From Streptomyces mashuensis (GTDB lineage: Bacteria; Actinomycetota; Actinomycetes; Streptomycetales; Streptomycetaceae), in contig NZ_BNBD01000015.1 in the NCBI RefSeq assembly GCF_014654785.1, forward strand, positions 86,865 through 150,864: a DNA stretch of 64,000 bases, given 5' to 3'. The position numbers and the translations under genes were made by a program. Shown piece by piece: positions 46,405-57,154 of the stretch. Each line of letters starts with the position of its first letter. Position 1 is the stretch's first letter. The notes beneath the pieces were generated by a model. That model was not told the DNA's origin and did no database searches. It saw nothing but the letters and a program-made list of their open reading frames with translations.

Positions 46405-47924
46405 GGCCGGCGCCAGCTCCGTCCGTCTCGTGCGAGCATCTCGTCCGCCTCGGCCGGACCCCAGGTCCCGGCCTGGTACTGGGCGGGCTTGCCGTGCTTG
46501 TCCCAGTACTCCTCGATGGGGTCGAGGATCTCCCAGGAGAGCTCGACCTCCTTCAGGCGCGGGAAGAGGTTCGACTCGCCGAGCAGGACGTCCAGGATGA
46601 GCCGCTCGTACGCCTCGGGGCTGGACTCGGTGAAGGACTCGCCGTAGGCGAAGTCCATCGACACGTCCCGGACCTCCATGGAGGTGCCCGGCACCTTCGA
46701 GCCGAACCGCATCGTCACGCCCTCGTCCGGCTGCACCCGGATGACCAGGGCGTTCTGCCCCAGCTCCTCGGTGGCGGTGTGGTCGAAGGGCGAGTGCGGG
46801 GCGCGCTGGAAGACGACCGCGATCTCGGTGACGCGGCGGCCCAGACGCTTGCCGGTGCGCAGGTAGAACGGCACGCCCGCCCAGCGGCGGTTGTCGATCT
46901 CCAGCTTGACCGCGGCGTAGGTGTCGGTCTTCGACTTGGGGTCGATGCCCTCTTCCTCGAGGTAGCCGACGACCTGCTCGCCGCCCTGCCAGCCGTGCGC
47001 GTACTGCGCGCGCACGGTCTCCTTGCCGAGGTCCTTGGGCAGCCGCACGGCGCCCAGCACCTTGGTCTTCTCCGCGGCCACCGCGTCCGCGTCGAAGGAG
47101 GCGGGCTCCTCCATCGCGGTCAGCGCGAGCAGCTGGAGCAGGTGGTTCTGGATGACGTCGCGGGCGGCGCCGATGCCGTCGTAGTAGCCGGCGCGGCCGC
47201 CGATGCCGATGTCCTCGGCCATGGTGATCTGCACGTGGTCGACGTACGACCGGTTCCAGATCGGCTCGAAGAGGGTGTTGGCGAACCGCAGCGCCAGGAT
47301 GTTCTGGACCGTCTCCTTGCCCAGGTAGTGGTCGATCCGGAAGACCTCCTCGGCCGGGAAGACCTCGTGGACGATCCGGTTCAGCTCCTGGGCCGACTTC
47401 AGGTCGTGGCCGAAGGGCTTCTCGATGACGGCGCGCCGCCACGCGCCCTCGCGCTGCTCGGCCAGGCCGTGCTTCTTCAGCTGCTGGACGACCTTGGGGA
47501 ACCACTTCGGCGGGACCGACAGGTAGAAGGCGAAGTTGCCGCCCGTGCCCTGCGCCTTGTCCAGCTCCTCGATGGTGGACTTGAGCGTCTCGAACGCCTC
47601 GTCGTCGTCGAAGTCGCCCTGCACGAACCGGCAGCCCTGGACCAGCTGCTGCCAGACCTCCTCGCGGAAGGGCGTGCGGGCGTGCTCCTTGACGGCGTCG
47701 TGCACGATCTGGGCGAAGTCCTCGGTCTCCCAGTCGCGGCGCGCGAAGCCGATGAGCGAGAAGCCCGGCGGCAGCAACCCGCGGTTGGCGAGGTCGTACA
47801 CGGCAGGCATCAGCTTTTTGCGCGACAAATCGCCCGTGACACCGAAGATCACCAGGCCCGACGGCCCCGCGATACGCGGGAGCCGTCGGTCCAGGGCGTC
47901 ACGCAGCGGGTTGCTGCTGCTCAA
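46401..47924 (-). CDS. zwf: Glucose-6-phosphate 1-dehydrogenase
   Basis: 507 aa. NADP site GVTGDLSRKKLMPA (about 28-41), substrate motif RIDHYLGKETVQN (about 194-206, with catalytic His/Lys). It makes NADPH and 6-phosphogluconolactone. I take the TTG start at 47924, with GGAGG 6 bp upstream, as the first position matching the known start MSSSNPLRDALDRRLPRIAG; a longer open frame exists but overlaps tal. It begins 1 bp after the tal stop and ends on the opcA start. Confidence 0.94.
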   Translation of the reverse strand: MSSSNPLRDALDRRLPRIAGPSGLVIFGVTGDLSRKKLMPAVYDLANRGLLPPGFSLIGFARRDWETEDFAQIVHDAVKEHARTPFREEVWQQLVQGCRFVQGDFDDDEAFETLKSTIEELDKAQGTGGNFAFYLSVPPKWFPKVVQQLKKHGLAEQREGAWRRAVIEKPFGHDLKSAQELNRIVHEVFPAEEVFRIDHYLGKETVQNILALRFANTLFEPIWNRSYVDHVQITMAEDIGIGGRAGYYDGIGAARDVIQNHLLQLLALTAMEEPASFDADAVAAEKTKVLGAVRLPKDLGKETVRAQYAHGWQGGEQVVGYLEEEGIDPKSKTDTYAAVKLEIDNRRWAGVPFYLRTGKRLGRRVTEIAVVFQRAPHSPFDHTATEELGQNALVIRVQPDEGVTMRFGSKVPGTSMEVRDVSMDFAYGESFTESSPEAYERLILDVLLGESNLFPRLKEVELSWEILDPIEEYWDKHGKPAQYQAGTWGPAEADEMLARDGRSWRRP

Positions 47925-47925
47925 T

Positions 47926-49041
47926 TCAGGCCTCCGGTGCCAGGCGCTTGAGCTCCGCCTCGGTGGACTTGAGCAGGTCGTTCCACGCCTGCTCGAACTT
48001 GTCGACGCCCTCGTCCTCCAGCAGCTGGACGACCTCGTCGTAGGAGATGCCCAGGCGGGCGACGGCGTCGAGCTCGGCCTTGGCCTGCTCGTAGGTGCCG
48101 CGCACCGTGTCGCCGGTGATGGCACCGTGGTCGGCGGTGGCCTGGAGGGTGGCCTCGGGCATCGTGTTGACCGTGTTCGGGGCGACCAGGTCGTCCACGT
48201 ACAGGGTGTCCTTGTAGGCCGGGTCCTTCACACCGGTGGAGGCCCACAGCGGACGCTGCCGGTTGGCGCCGGCCTTCTCCAGCTCGGCCCAGCGGTCCGA
48301 GGAGAAGACCTCCTCGTACGCCTGGTAGGCCAGGCGGGCGTTGGCCAGGGCGGCCTTGCCGCGCAGCTCCTCGGCCTCCTCGGTGCCCAGCGCGTCGAGG
48401 CGCTTGTCGATCTCGGTGTCGACGCGGGAGACGAAGAAGGACGCGACCGAGTGGATCTTGGAGAGGTCGAGGCCGGCGGCCTTGGCCTTCTCCAGACCGG
48501 TCAGGTAGGCGTCCATGACCGCGCGGTAGCGCTCCAGCGAGAAGATCAGCGTGACGTTGACGCTGATGCCCAGGCCGATGGTCTCGGCGATGGCCGGCAG
48601 GCCCGCCTTGGTCGCCGGGATCTTGATGAGGGTGTTGGGCCGGTCCACCAGCCAGGCCAGCTGCTTGGCCTCGGCGACCGTGGCCAGGGTGTTGTGGGCC
48701 AGGCGCGGGTCGACCTCGATGGAGACCCGGCCGTCGCGGCCGTCGGTGGCGTCGAAGACCGGGCGCAGGATGTCGGCGGCGTCGCGGACGTCCGCCGTGG
48801 TGATCATGCGGATGGCCTCTTCGACCGTGACCTCGCGGGCGGCGAGGTCGCGCAGCTGCGGCTCGTAGCCGTCGCCGCTGGAGATCGCCTTCTGGAAGAT
48901 CGACGGGTTGGTCGTGACGCCCACGACATGGCTCTGGTCGATGAGCTCGGCCAGGTTGCCGGACGTGATGCGCTTGCGCGACAGGTCGTCCAGCCAGATC
49001 GCGACGCCTTCGTCGGAGAGGCGCTTGAGTGCGTCTGTCAT
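47926..49041 (-). CDS. tal: Transaldolase
   Basis: 371 aa, the longer actinobacterial/cyanobacterial form. Schiff-base Lys in TLIKIPATKAG (about 136-146); GVTTNPSIFQKAI (about 41-53) and LWASTGVKDP are further signatures. It transfers a dihydroxyacetone unit between sedoheptulose 7-phosphate and glyceraldehyde 3-phosphate. The ATG has a GGAG upstream and stands 43 bp after tkt. Confidence 0.96.
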   Translation of the reverse strand: MTDALKRLSDEGVAIWLDDLSRKRITSGNLAELIDQSHVVGVTTNPSIFQKAISSGDGYEPQLRDLAAREVTVEEAIRMITTADVRDAADILRPVFDATDGRDGRVSIEVDPRLAHNTLATVAEAKQLAWLVDRPNTLIKIPATKAGLPAIAETIGLGISVNVTLIFSLERYRAVMDAYLTGLEKAKAAGLDLSKIHSVASFFVSRVDTEIDKRLDALGTEEAEELRGKAALANARLAYQAYEEVFSSDRWAELEKAGANRQRPLWASTGVKDPAYKDTLYVDDLVAPNTVNTMPEATLQATADHGAITGDTVRGTYEQAKAELDAVARLGISYDEVVQLLEDEGVDKFEQAWNDLLKSTEAELKRLAPEA

Positions 49042-49084
49042 CGGGATTGCATCTCCTGCTTCAGAAATTCTCGAGTGAGGGGCG

Positions 49085-51166
<2,082 letters not shown>

Positions 51167-51639
51167 CCTTTGATCAGGGCTCCTCTCCACATGGTCAATC
51201 TGCCGGGGGCGGTATTGCCCGCCACGACGCGGCGCTGACGAGCCTACCCTCGCCGGGACGCGCATCCTTTCGACGGACAGCCGCCCGTCCGGGGCCCTCC
51301 CGACCGGCAACCGGGCGGTGGAGCCGGACATTCCCGTCCCGGGGCGGCGGAAGGTTCCCGCCACCGTGTGACGGCCGTGGTCGTGGCGGCCGTGACCACG
51401 GGCATGTCTCCAGCGTGCCGGGCGCTGCGCCGCGGCGCCTGTCGAACGCCATCGTTCCGTCGCCCGGCCGTCATCCCGGTGGTCACACCCGTGATCACCG
51501 CGGCCGCGGGCCCAACACGACCCGACCCCGGCGAAGGCCGTGCCACCCCCTGCGTCTAGAGTGGCGTGGTACGCGCAAGCCTTTACCCGGGAAACCCGCC
51601 GGGATGCGCTTGCTGGCCTTATCTCTGTCAGGGGTGTGC
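51167..51639. promoter_or_regulatory. Divergent tkt-ctaB promoter region, no gene seen
   Basis: A 473-bp gap. On the minus strand TAGGCT (51246-51241) could be the tkt -10; on the plus strand TAGAGT (51557-51562) could be the ctaB -10. The -35 boxes are poor for both. The middle is GC-rich with short dyads (GTGATCAC at 51490-51497). ORFs in it lack good codon bias and RBS. Confidence 0.35.
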
Positions 51640-52602
51640 GTGACGGCCGTCGAATCCCGTCCTGCGGGGGTCATCGCCGCGGGGAAGCCCGCCGAGGGCC
51701 CCGTCCCGGGCCACCGGCCGTTCGGTGCACGGGTCAAGGGCTTCGTGGCGCTGACGAAGCCGCGCGTCATCGAGCTGCTGCTGATGACGACGGTGCCGGT
51801 GATGTTCCTGGCAGCCCAGGGCGTTCCCGACCTGTGGCTGGTCCTGGCCACCTGCGTCGGCGGCTATCTGTCGGCCGGCGGCGCGGGCGCGTTCAACATG
51901 TACTACGACCGCGACATCGACGCGCTGATGGACCGTACGTCGCAGCGGCCGCTGGTGACGGGCATGGTCTCGCCGCGCGAGTGCCTGGTCTTCGCCACCG
52001 CGCTGACCGTCGGCTCGACGGTGTGGTTCTGGTTCCTGGTCAACCCGCTGTCGGCGATGCTCTCGCTCGGCGCGTCGTTGTTCTACACCGTCGTCTACAC
52101 GATGATCCTCAAGCGGCGTACCGCGCAGAACATCGTCTGGGGCGGCATCGCCGGCTGCCTGCCGGTGATCATCGGCTGGTCCGCGGTGAAGAACGAGGTC
52201 TCCTGGGCCTCGCTGATCCTCTTCCTGGTGATCTTCTTCTGGACGCCGCCGCACTACTGGCCGCTGTCCATGCGGGTCAAGGACGACTACGAGCGCGTCG
52301 GCGTGCCGATGCTGCCGGTCGTCGCCGGCAACAAGGCCGTGGCCCGGCAGATCGTCCTCTACAGCTGGGTGATGGTCGCCGTCTCGCTGCTGCTCACCCC
52401 GCTGGGCTACACCGGCTGGTTCTACACGCTGGTGGCCGTGGTCTGCGGCGCCTTCTGGCTGAAGGAGGCGCACGCCCTCCAGGCCCGCGCCAAGGCCGGC
52501 ATCACCGGGCCCAAGCTCAAGGAGATGCGGCTCTTCCACTGGTCGATCACCTACGTGTCGCTGCTCTTCACGGCGGTCGCGATCGACCCGTTCCTGCGCT
52601 AG
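51640..52602 (+). CDS. ctaB: Protoheme IX farnesyltransferase
   Basis: 320 aa, UbiA-type prenyltransferase making heme O for cytochrome oxidase. Motif 1 NMYYDRDIDALMDRTSQRPL (about 88-107), motif 2 YTMILKRRTAQNIVWGG and FWTPPHYWPLSMRVKDDY; about nine membrane helices. I use GTG 51640 (AGGGG upstream); GTG 51634 (VCVTAVES) is nearly as good, and longer starts reach 51415. Its partner ctaA lies 2.6 kb downstream in reverse. Confidence 0.95.
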   Translation: MTAVESRPAGVIAAGKPAEGPVPGHRPFGARVKGFVALTKPRVIELLLMTTVPVMFLAAQGVPDLWLVLATCVGGYLSAGGAGAFNMYYDRDIDALMDRTSQRPLVTGMVSPRECLVFATALTVGSTVWFWFLVNPLSAMLSLGASLFYTVVYTMILKRRTAQNIVWGGIAGCLPVIIGWSAVKNEVSWASLILFLVIFFWTPPHYWPLSMRVKDDYERVGVPMLPVVAGNKAVARQIVLYSWVMVAVSLLLTPLGYTGWFYTLVAVVCGAFWLKEAHALQARAKAGITGPKLKEMRLFHWSITYVSLLFTAVAIDPFLR

Positions 52603-52618
52603 GGACGCACGGCTCCGC

Positions 52619-52660
52619 CGAAGGGCGGCCACGTGGCACAGGCCACGCGGCCGCCCTTCG
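52619..52660 (+). terminator. ctaB terminator
   Basis: A 19-bp stem with one mismatch; arms CGAAGGGCGGCCACGTGGC and GCCACGCGGCCGCCCTTCG, loop ACAG. It begins 17 bp after ctaB and is followed by CGTTGGGG. Confidence 0.9.
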
Positions 52661-52706
52661 CGTTGGGGCTACCGGTGGACTGCTACTCGTCGGTAGCATC
52701 GGGATC

Positions 52707-53093
52707 ATGGCAGAAACCACGCAGGCCGAGGAGACGGCGGCCGCCGCGCCCGGCCCCAAGGACCGGCGCGAGGCCGCACGGCTCGCCCGGCAGATCACCG
52801 CCTTCGCCCGCAGCCACGGCGGCGGCGCACAGGGCCAGCTGGCCCACATCGGCCGCGGCACCACCCGCATCGCCCTGGTGGGCACCGACGGCCAGTGGGG
52901 CAACCTGGTGGCCCGCTCGCACGCCGCCGCCGGCGAGGCCGTGCGGCTCGCCGGGATCGAGCTGCGGGACGACTTCGACGGCGAGATGGCGGCCAAGGTC
53001 CGCACCGGCCCGTACGAGTGGTCGCGCATGGCCGGCCTCCAGATCGGCGGCCCCGCCAACCCGCCCGCCCAGCAGCCGCCCGCCGATAACTGA
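52707..53093 (+). CDS. Conserved hypothetical protein, 128 aa
   Basis: Soluble protein. Residues 1-24 are Ala/Thr/Glu-rich and disordered; the rest is compact (TTRIALVGTDGQWGNLVARSHAAAGEAVRLAGIELRDDFDGEMAAKVRTGPYEWSRMAG, broken here only as description of its order: a hydrophobic strand, a DGxWG turn, a helix and an acidic loop). No known family. The ATG has a weak RBS (GGGATC). It lies 47 bp after the ctaB terminator and 75 bp before the next gene. Codon bias supports it. Confidence 0.75.
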   Translation: MAETTQAEETAAAAPGPKDRREAARLARQITAFARSHGGGAQGQLAHIGRGTTRIALVGTDGQWGNLVARSHAAAGEAVRLAGIELRDDFDGEMAAKVRTGPYEWSRMAGLQIGGPANPPAQQPPADN

Positions 53094-53168
53094 CGGCCCC
53101 CTCGCCCGTTAGTCCCTCGGGAGCGGCGCCGCGGCGCCGCCCGGGGGCACGGCAGGGGGAGGGCGAGG

Positions 53169-54236
53169 ATGGACGGCATACCGCCGCTCGTCGACCAGTA
53201 CAGCCAGGGCGCGGCCCAGCGCGAGCTGGGGCTGGGCAGCTTCGAGCAGCACCTCGCGGAGGCCGCCGGCGCGGCCGGGCCGGCCCCGCCGGGCACCACC
53301 TTCTTCGACAGCCGCGCCGGCCTGGCCGTACGCCGCTGGTGCCCGCCGCTGCTGGGCCTGGAGCCGCACTGCGCGCCCGTGCGCTACCTGGCCCGCCGCC
53401 GGGAGCTGGGCGCCTACCGGTCCGCGCGGCTCCTGCTGCGCGGCGCCGGCATCGGCACGTTCCTGCTGCCCCCGGGGCCCGTGGACGACCTCACGTCACC
53501 GGCCGAGCTGGCCCGTGCCGCCGGCGGGCGCGCCCACGAGGTGGTGCGGCCCGAGGCGCTGGCCGCGCGGGCCGCCGACGGAGCCCCCGGCGCGGACGCC
53601 TTCCTGTGCGCCGCCGCGGAGGCCGTGTACGGCGCGGCCCGTACCGCCACCGCCTTCGCCTCGGCCGCCCCCGGCTGCGACGGCGAGCCGCCGCCCGCCG
53701 CGCGGGTGCGCGAGGCCGCGGGGCGCTGGCTCCGCACCCGGGCGCCGGGCGAGGAGCCGGCCGGTCCGGTGCTGACCCGGCACCTGCTGTGGACCGCCGT
53801 GGCCACCGGACTCCCCGTCCAGCTGCACGGTGCCGACCCCGAGGCGTTCACCGGGTTCCTGCGCGCGACCTCCGGGCGGGGCGCCGATCTGGTGCTGCTG
53901 CCCGGCCCCGGCCCCTGGCATCGCCGCCGCGCGTACCGGCTGGCCGCGGCCTTCCCGCACGTCTACGCGGACGTGGGGGCGCGGCCGGAGGAGGCCCTGC
54001 GCGAGGCGCCGTTCGGCAAGCTGCTGTTCTCCACGGGCGCGCGGGCCCTGGCGGAGCTGTACGTGGTGGCCGCCCGGCTCTTCGTACGGGCCATGGAGCG
54101 GCTGATGGGGCACTGGGTGGCCGACGGGTGGTGCCGGGCCGCCGAGGCGGCCCGCATCGCCTCCCTGGTGGCGGCCGGCACGGCCCGCAGGGTCTACCGG
54201 CTGGACTACCGGCCGGCCGCGGCGGCGGCCGGCTGA
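53169..54236 (+). CDS. Degenerate amidohydrolase-like protein
   Basis: 355 aa. The overall pattern follows the FluG-type amidohydrolase family (PPLVDQYSQGA at residues 5-15, TTFFDSRAGLAVRRWCPPLLGL, and KLLFSTGARALAELYVVAARLF late). In active members the first motif is VDHHCHG, with two metal His, and the late one is LLFGTDA with a metal Asp. Here they read VDQYSQG and LLFSTGA, so the metal ligands are gone and catalysis is unlikely. It may have kept a binding or regulatory role. Its last 31 bp overlap the end of ctaA, which converges on it. Confidence 0.7.
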   Translation: MDGIPPLVDQYSQGAAQRELGLGSFEQHLAEAAGAAGPAPPGTTFFDSRAGLAVRRWCPPLLGLEPHCAPVRYLARRRELGAYRSARLLLRGAGIGTFLLPPGPVDDLTSPAELARAAGGRAHEVVRPEALAARAADGAPGADAFLCAAAEAVYGAARTATAFASAAPGCDGEPPPAARVREAAGRWLRTRAPGEEPAGPVLTRHLLWTAVATGLPVQLHGADPEAFTGFLRATSGRGADLVLLPGPGPWHRRRAYRLAAAFPHVYADVGARPEEALREAPFGKLLFSTGARALAELYVVAARLFVRAMERLMGHWVADGWCRAAEAARIASLVAAGTARRVYRLDYRPAAAAAG

Positions 54237-55222
54237 CCGGCCAGAGCCTCGTGGTCGCCGGACGGCTGCCCCGGCGTGCGCAGGCCCGCCGCCTCGCCGC
54301 GCTCGCGCAGCGACAGCGGGACCCGCAGCACCGCGATCCACACCAGGCAGGAGCCGAAGAGGTGGGCGCCGACGACGATCTCGGGCGAGTCGTTGAAGTA
54401 CTGGACGTAGCCGACGACGCCCTGGAGCAGCAGCACGACGAGGAGCTCCGCCACGCGGCGGACCGCCGTGGCGGGCGCCTGCACGGCCCGCAGCACGAAC
54501 CACAGGGCGATCGTCAGGCCCAGCACGACGAACACGAAGTCGACGTGCAGCTGGGTGATCTGGTGCCAGTCCAGCGGGATGCGGTGGATGTGCTTCGAGG
54601 CGTCGCCCGCGTGCTTGCCCGAGCCCGTCACCACGGTGCCGGCCACGATCAGCAGCGCGGTCGCCGCCACGAGGACCCAGGAGAGCTGCCGCACGGGGCG
54701 GGCCACCAGGTCACGGGGGGTCTCGTCGCCCTCGCCGGTGCGGTGCCACATCACCACGGCGATCGTCAGCAGCGTGGTCGCGGCGAGGAAGTGCGAGGCG
54801 ACGACGTACGGGTTCAGGCCGGTCAGCACGGTGATGCCGCCGATGACGCCGTTGCTGGCGATCACCCAGAACTGCGCCCAGCCCAGCCGTGTGAGGGGGC
54901 GGCGGTGCGGGGCGCGCGCGCGTGCCGCGACGATCGCCACACCGACCACGGCGCACAGCACGTAGGTCAGCATCCGGTTGGTGAACTCGATGATGCCGTT
55001 GATGCCCATGGCGGGCGTCGGCGTCAGGCTGTCCTCGGTGCACGTCGGCCACGTCGGGCAGCCCAGGCCCGACTGGGTCAGCCGGACCGCGCCACCCGTG
55101 ACCACGATGATCACGGCCATGACGACGGCGCCGAGCGCGGCCCGCCGGACGAAGCGGGCGGTCGGCTGCCAGCGGTCGGCGACGAGCTGGAGGGGGTTCA
55201 GCGTTTTCGGCACGACAGTCAT
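54206..55222 (-). CDS. ctaA: Heme A synthase (CtaA / COX15)
   Basis: 338 aa, eight predicted membrane helices. VVTGGAVRLTQSGLGCPTWPTC (about 42-63, shown in two parts: the RLT-x-SGLGCPTWP loop) is the first signature; His in FTNRML-following helix, VASHFLAATTLL, ITQLHVDFVFVVL and VVGAHLFGSCLVW are the conserved heme-binding positions. It oxidises heme O, made by CtaB, to heme A. Start at the ATG (55222), though a GTG two codons on is possible. Its 3' end overlaps the neighbouring gene by 31 bp. Confidence 0.93.
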   Translation of the reverse strand: MTVVPKTLNPLQLVADRWQPTARFVRRAALGAVVMAVIIVVTGGAVRLTQSGLGCPTWPTCTEDSLTPTPAMGINGIIEFTNRMLTYVLCAVVGVAIVAARARAPHRRPLTRLGWAQFWVIASNGVIGGITVLTGLNPYVVASHFLAATTLLTIAVVMWHRTGEGDETPRDLVARPVRQLSWVLVAATALLIVAGTVVTGSGKHAGDASKHIHRIPLDWHQITQLHVDFVFVVLGLTIALWFVLRAVQAPATAVRRVAELLVVLLLQGVVGYVQYFNDSPEIVVGAHLFGSCLVWIAVLRVPLSLRERGEAAGLRTPGQPSGDHEALAGQPAAAAAGR

Positions 55223-55290
55223 CGTACGGGGGTGCTTGTGCACGGATTCACGAGGCCCCCGGAACGAGGTTCCGCGCCGTCCGCCCCCGG

Positions 55291-56061
55291 CTACTCCCAG
55301 CGGAAGAAGCGCGCCGCCGCGCCCAGGCCCAGCACGGACCACACGGCGAGCACGCCCAGGTCGGCCCAGGGCACCCCGGCGCCGTCCTGGAGCACGGACC
55401 GCAGCCCGCCGGACAGGGCCGAGATGGGCAGCAGGCCCAGCACCGTCTGTGCGGCGTCCGGGAACTTCGACAGCGGCACGATGACACCGCCGCCCACCAG
55501 GAGCAGCAGGAAGACCAGGTTGGCGGCGGCCAGGGTGGCCTCCGCGCGCAGCGTGCCGGCCATCAGCAGGCCGAGCCCGGAGAACGCCGCCGTGCCCAGG
55601 ACGAGCAGCAGCAGGACGGCGAGGGGGTTGCCGTGCGGCGACCAGCCCAGGGCGAACGCGATGACCGTCAGCAGCACGATCTGGAGCACCTCGGTGACCA
55701 GCACCGAGCACGTCTTGGCGGTCATCAGCGCCCAGCGCGGCAGCGGGGTGGAGCCCAGCCGCTTGAGGACGCCGTAGCGCCGCTCGAAGCCGGTGGCGAT
55801 GGCCTGGCCGGTGAAGGCCGTGGACATCACGGCGAGGGCCAGCACGCCCGGCGCCAGGAAGTCGACGGCCGCGCCGTCGCCCGTGTCGACGATGTCGACG
55901 GTGCTGAAGAGCGCGAGGAGGAGGGTGGGGATCACCACCGTCAGCAGCAGCTGCTCGCCGTTGCGCAGCAGCATCCGCGTCTCCAGCGCCGCCTGTGCGC
56001 GGATCATGCGGCCCAGCGGGGCGGCGCCGGGCCGGGGGGTGAACGTGCCGGTCGCCGTCAC
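55291..56061 (-). CDS. ABC-2 type exporter permease
   Basis: 256 aa, six predicted membrane helices and short loops, e.g. LLLTVVIPTLLLALF (about 37-51), VLALAVMSTAFTGQAIATGF and GVLKRLGSTPLPRWAL, the last being the usual cytoplasmic loop of ABC-2 permeases of the DrrB class. The GTG start overlaps the stop of the ATPase gene (GTGA), so the two are coupled. The substrate is unknown; drug or lipid export is typical of the class. Confidence 0.9.
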   Translation of the reverse strand: MTATGTFTPRPGAAPLGRMIRAQAALETRMLLRNGEQLLLTVVIPTLLLALFSTVDIVDTGDGAAVDFLAPGVLALAVMSTAFTGQAIATGFERRYGVLKRLGSTPLPRWALMTAKTCSVLVTEVLQIVLLTVIAFALGWSPHGNPLAVLLLLVLGTAAFSGLGLLMAGTLRAEATLAAANLVFLLLLVGGGVIVPLSKFPDAAQTVLGLLPISALSGGLRSVLQDGAGVPWADLGVLAVWSVLGLGAAARFFRWE

Positions 56062-57017
56062 GGGCGCAGCTCCTTGCCGGTCAGTTCCAGGAAGACGTCC
56101 TCGAGCGTGTGCCGCTCGACGGTTATGCGGTCGGGCATCACGCCGTGCTGGGCGCACCAGGCGGTGACCGTGGCGAGCAGCTGCGGGTCGACCGTGCCGT
56201 CCACGCGGTAGCTGCCGGGCACCGGCTCGCCGGCCGCGGAGCCGGCCGGCAGCGCCTTGAGGAGCGAGGCGAGGTCCAGGCCGGGCCGGCCGGTGAAGCG
56301 CAGGGTGTTCTCGGCGCCGCCACGGCACAGCTCCTCGGGGCTGCCCTGGGCGACGACCCGGCCGCCGTCGACGATGGCCACGTCGTCGGCCAGCTGCTCG
56401 GCCTCCTCCATGTAGTGCGTGGTGAGCACCACGGTGACGCCGTCGGCCCGCAGCTCGCGGACGAGCTCCCAGGTGGCGCGGCGGGCCTGCGGGTCGAGGC
56501 CGGCCGTCGGCTCGTCGAGGAAGACCAGCTCGGGGCGGCCGACGACGGCCATGGCCAGGGAGAGGCGCTGCTGCTGGCCGCCGGAGAGCCGCCGGTAGGG
56601 CGTGCGGCCGCAGTCGCCCAGGCCGAGCCGTTCGGTCAGGGCGGCGGGGTCCAGCGGGTGGGCGTGCAGCGCGGCGACGTGGCGCAGCATCTCGCCGGCG
56701 CGGGCGCCGGCGTAGATGCCGCCGCTCTGGAGCATCACGCCGATGCGGGGGCGCAGCGCGGCCGAGTCGGCGACGGGGTCCAGGCCGAGGACGCGGACGG
56801 TGCCGGCGTCGGGGCGCCTGTAGCCCTCGCAGGTCTCGATCGTGGTGGTCTTCCCGGCGCCGTTGGGGCCCAGCACGGCGGTCACGCCGCCGCGGGCGAC
56901 GGTCAGGTCGAGCCCGTCGACGGCGGTCTTGGCGCCGTACTTCTTGACCAGCCCGCGGACGGTCACCGCGGGCTCTTCACCGGGGGTCCGGGGCTCCCCG
57001 GGGAGGACGCTGTGCAT
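56058..57017 (-). CDS. ABC exporter ATP-binding protein
   Basis: 319 aa. Walker A GPNGAGKTT (about 49-57), signature LSGGQQQRLSLA (about 143-154), Walker B LVFLDEPTAGLD (about 163-174), H-loop VLTTHYMEEAE. The C-terminal ~90 residues (RFTGRPGLDL to HTLEDVFLELTGKELRP) are the DrrA-type extension. It powers the ABC-2 permease encoded next. The gene is divergent from sufR, with an inverted repeat between them. Confidence 0.93.
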   Translation of the reverse strand: MHSVLPGEPRTPGEEPAVTVRGLVKKYGAKTAVDGLDLTVARGGVTAVLGPNGAGKTTTIETCEGYRRPDAGTVRVLGLDPVADSAALRPRIGVMLQSGGIYAGARAGEMLRHVAALHAHPLDPAALTERLGLGDCGRTPYRRLSGGQQQRLSLAMAVVGRPELVFLDEPTAGLDPQARRATWELVRELRADGVTVVLTTHYMEEAEQLADDVAIVDGGRVVAQGSPEELCRGGAENTLRFTGRPGLDLASLLKALPAGSAAGEPVPGSYRVDGTVDPQLLATVTAWCAQHGVMPDRITVERHTLEDVFLELTGKELRP

Positions 57018-57071
57018 GCCGGGAAGTCTACGGAGCCGGGGCGGCGGCCGGGCCCGGCGGGGTGGCGGTTA

Positions 57072-57107
57072 GGTGACCCTTAGTGATCAAGGCCACCGAG
57101 GGTCACC
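57072..57107. promoter_or_regulatory. Inverted repeat GGTGACCCT-N18-AGGGTCACC
   Basis: Perfect 9-bp arms (57072-57080 and 57099-57107) with an 18-bp centre that contains TGATCA. It stands between the ABC exporter and sufR, nearer the former's start. The arms are far apart for one dimer but fit a looping or two-dimer site. Confidence 0.6.
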
Positions 57108-57117
57108 CGGGCGACGC

Positions 57118-57154
57118 TTGTCGCCGCTCCGGCAATTACGCAACAATGGCGTTG
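57118..57154 (+). promoter_or_regulatory. sufR promoter with SufR operator CAAC-N6-GTTG
   Basis: Candidate -35 TTGTCG (57118-57123), 18 bp, -10 AACAAT (57142-57147). CAAC (57141-57144), six bases, GTTG (57151-57154) is an exact SufR-type operator, known from cyanobacteria and reported for Streptomyces suf operons. It covers the -10 and the first base of the GTG. No ribosome binding site precedes the GTG, so the message is probably leaderless and the operator blocks initiation directly. Confidence 0.8.

Noticed and set aside
51415..51639. N-terminal extension of CtaB to 51415
   Set aside because: Arg/Pro-rich, includes the likely ctaB -10, no similarity to farnesyltransferases.
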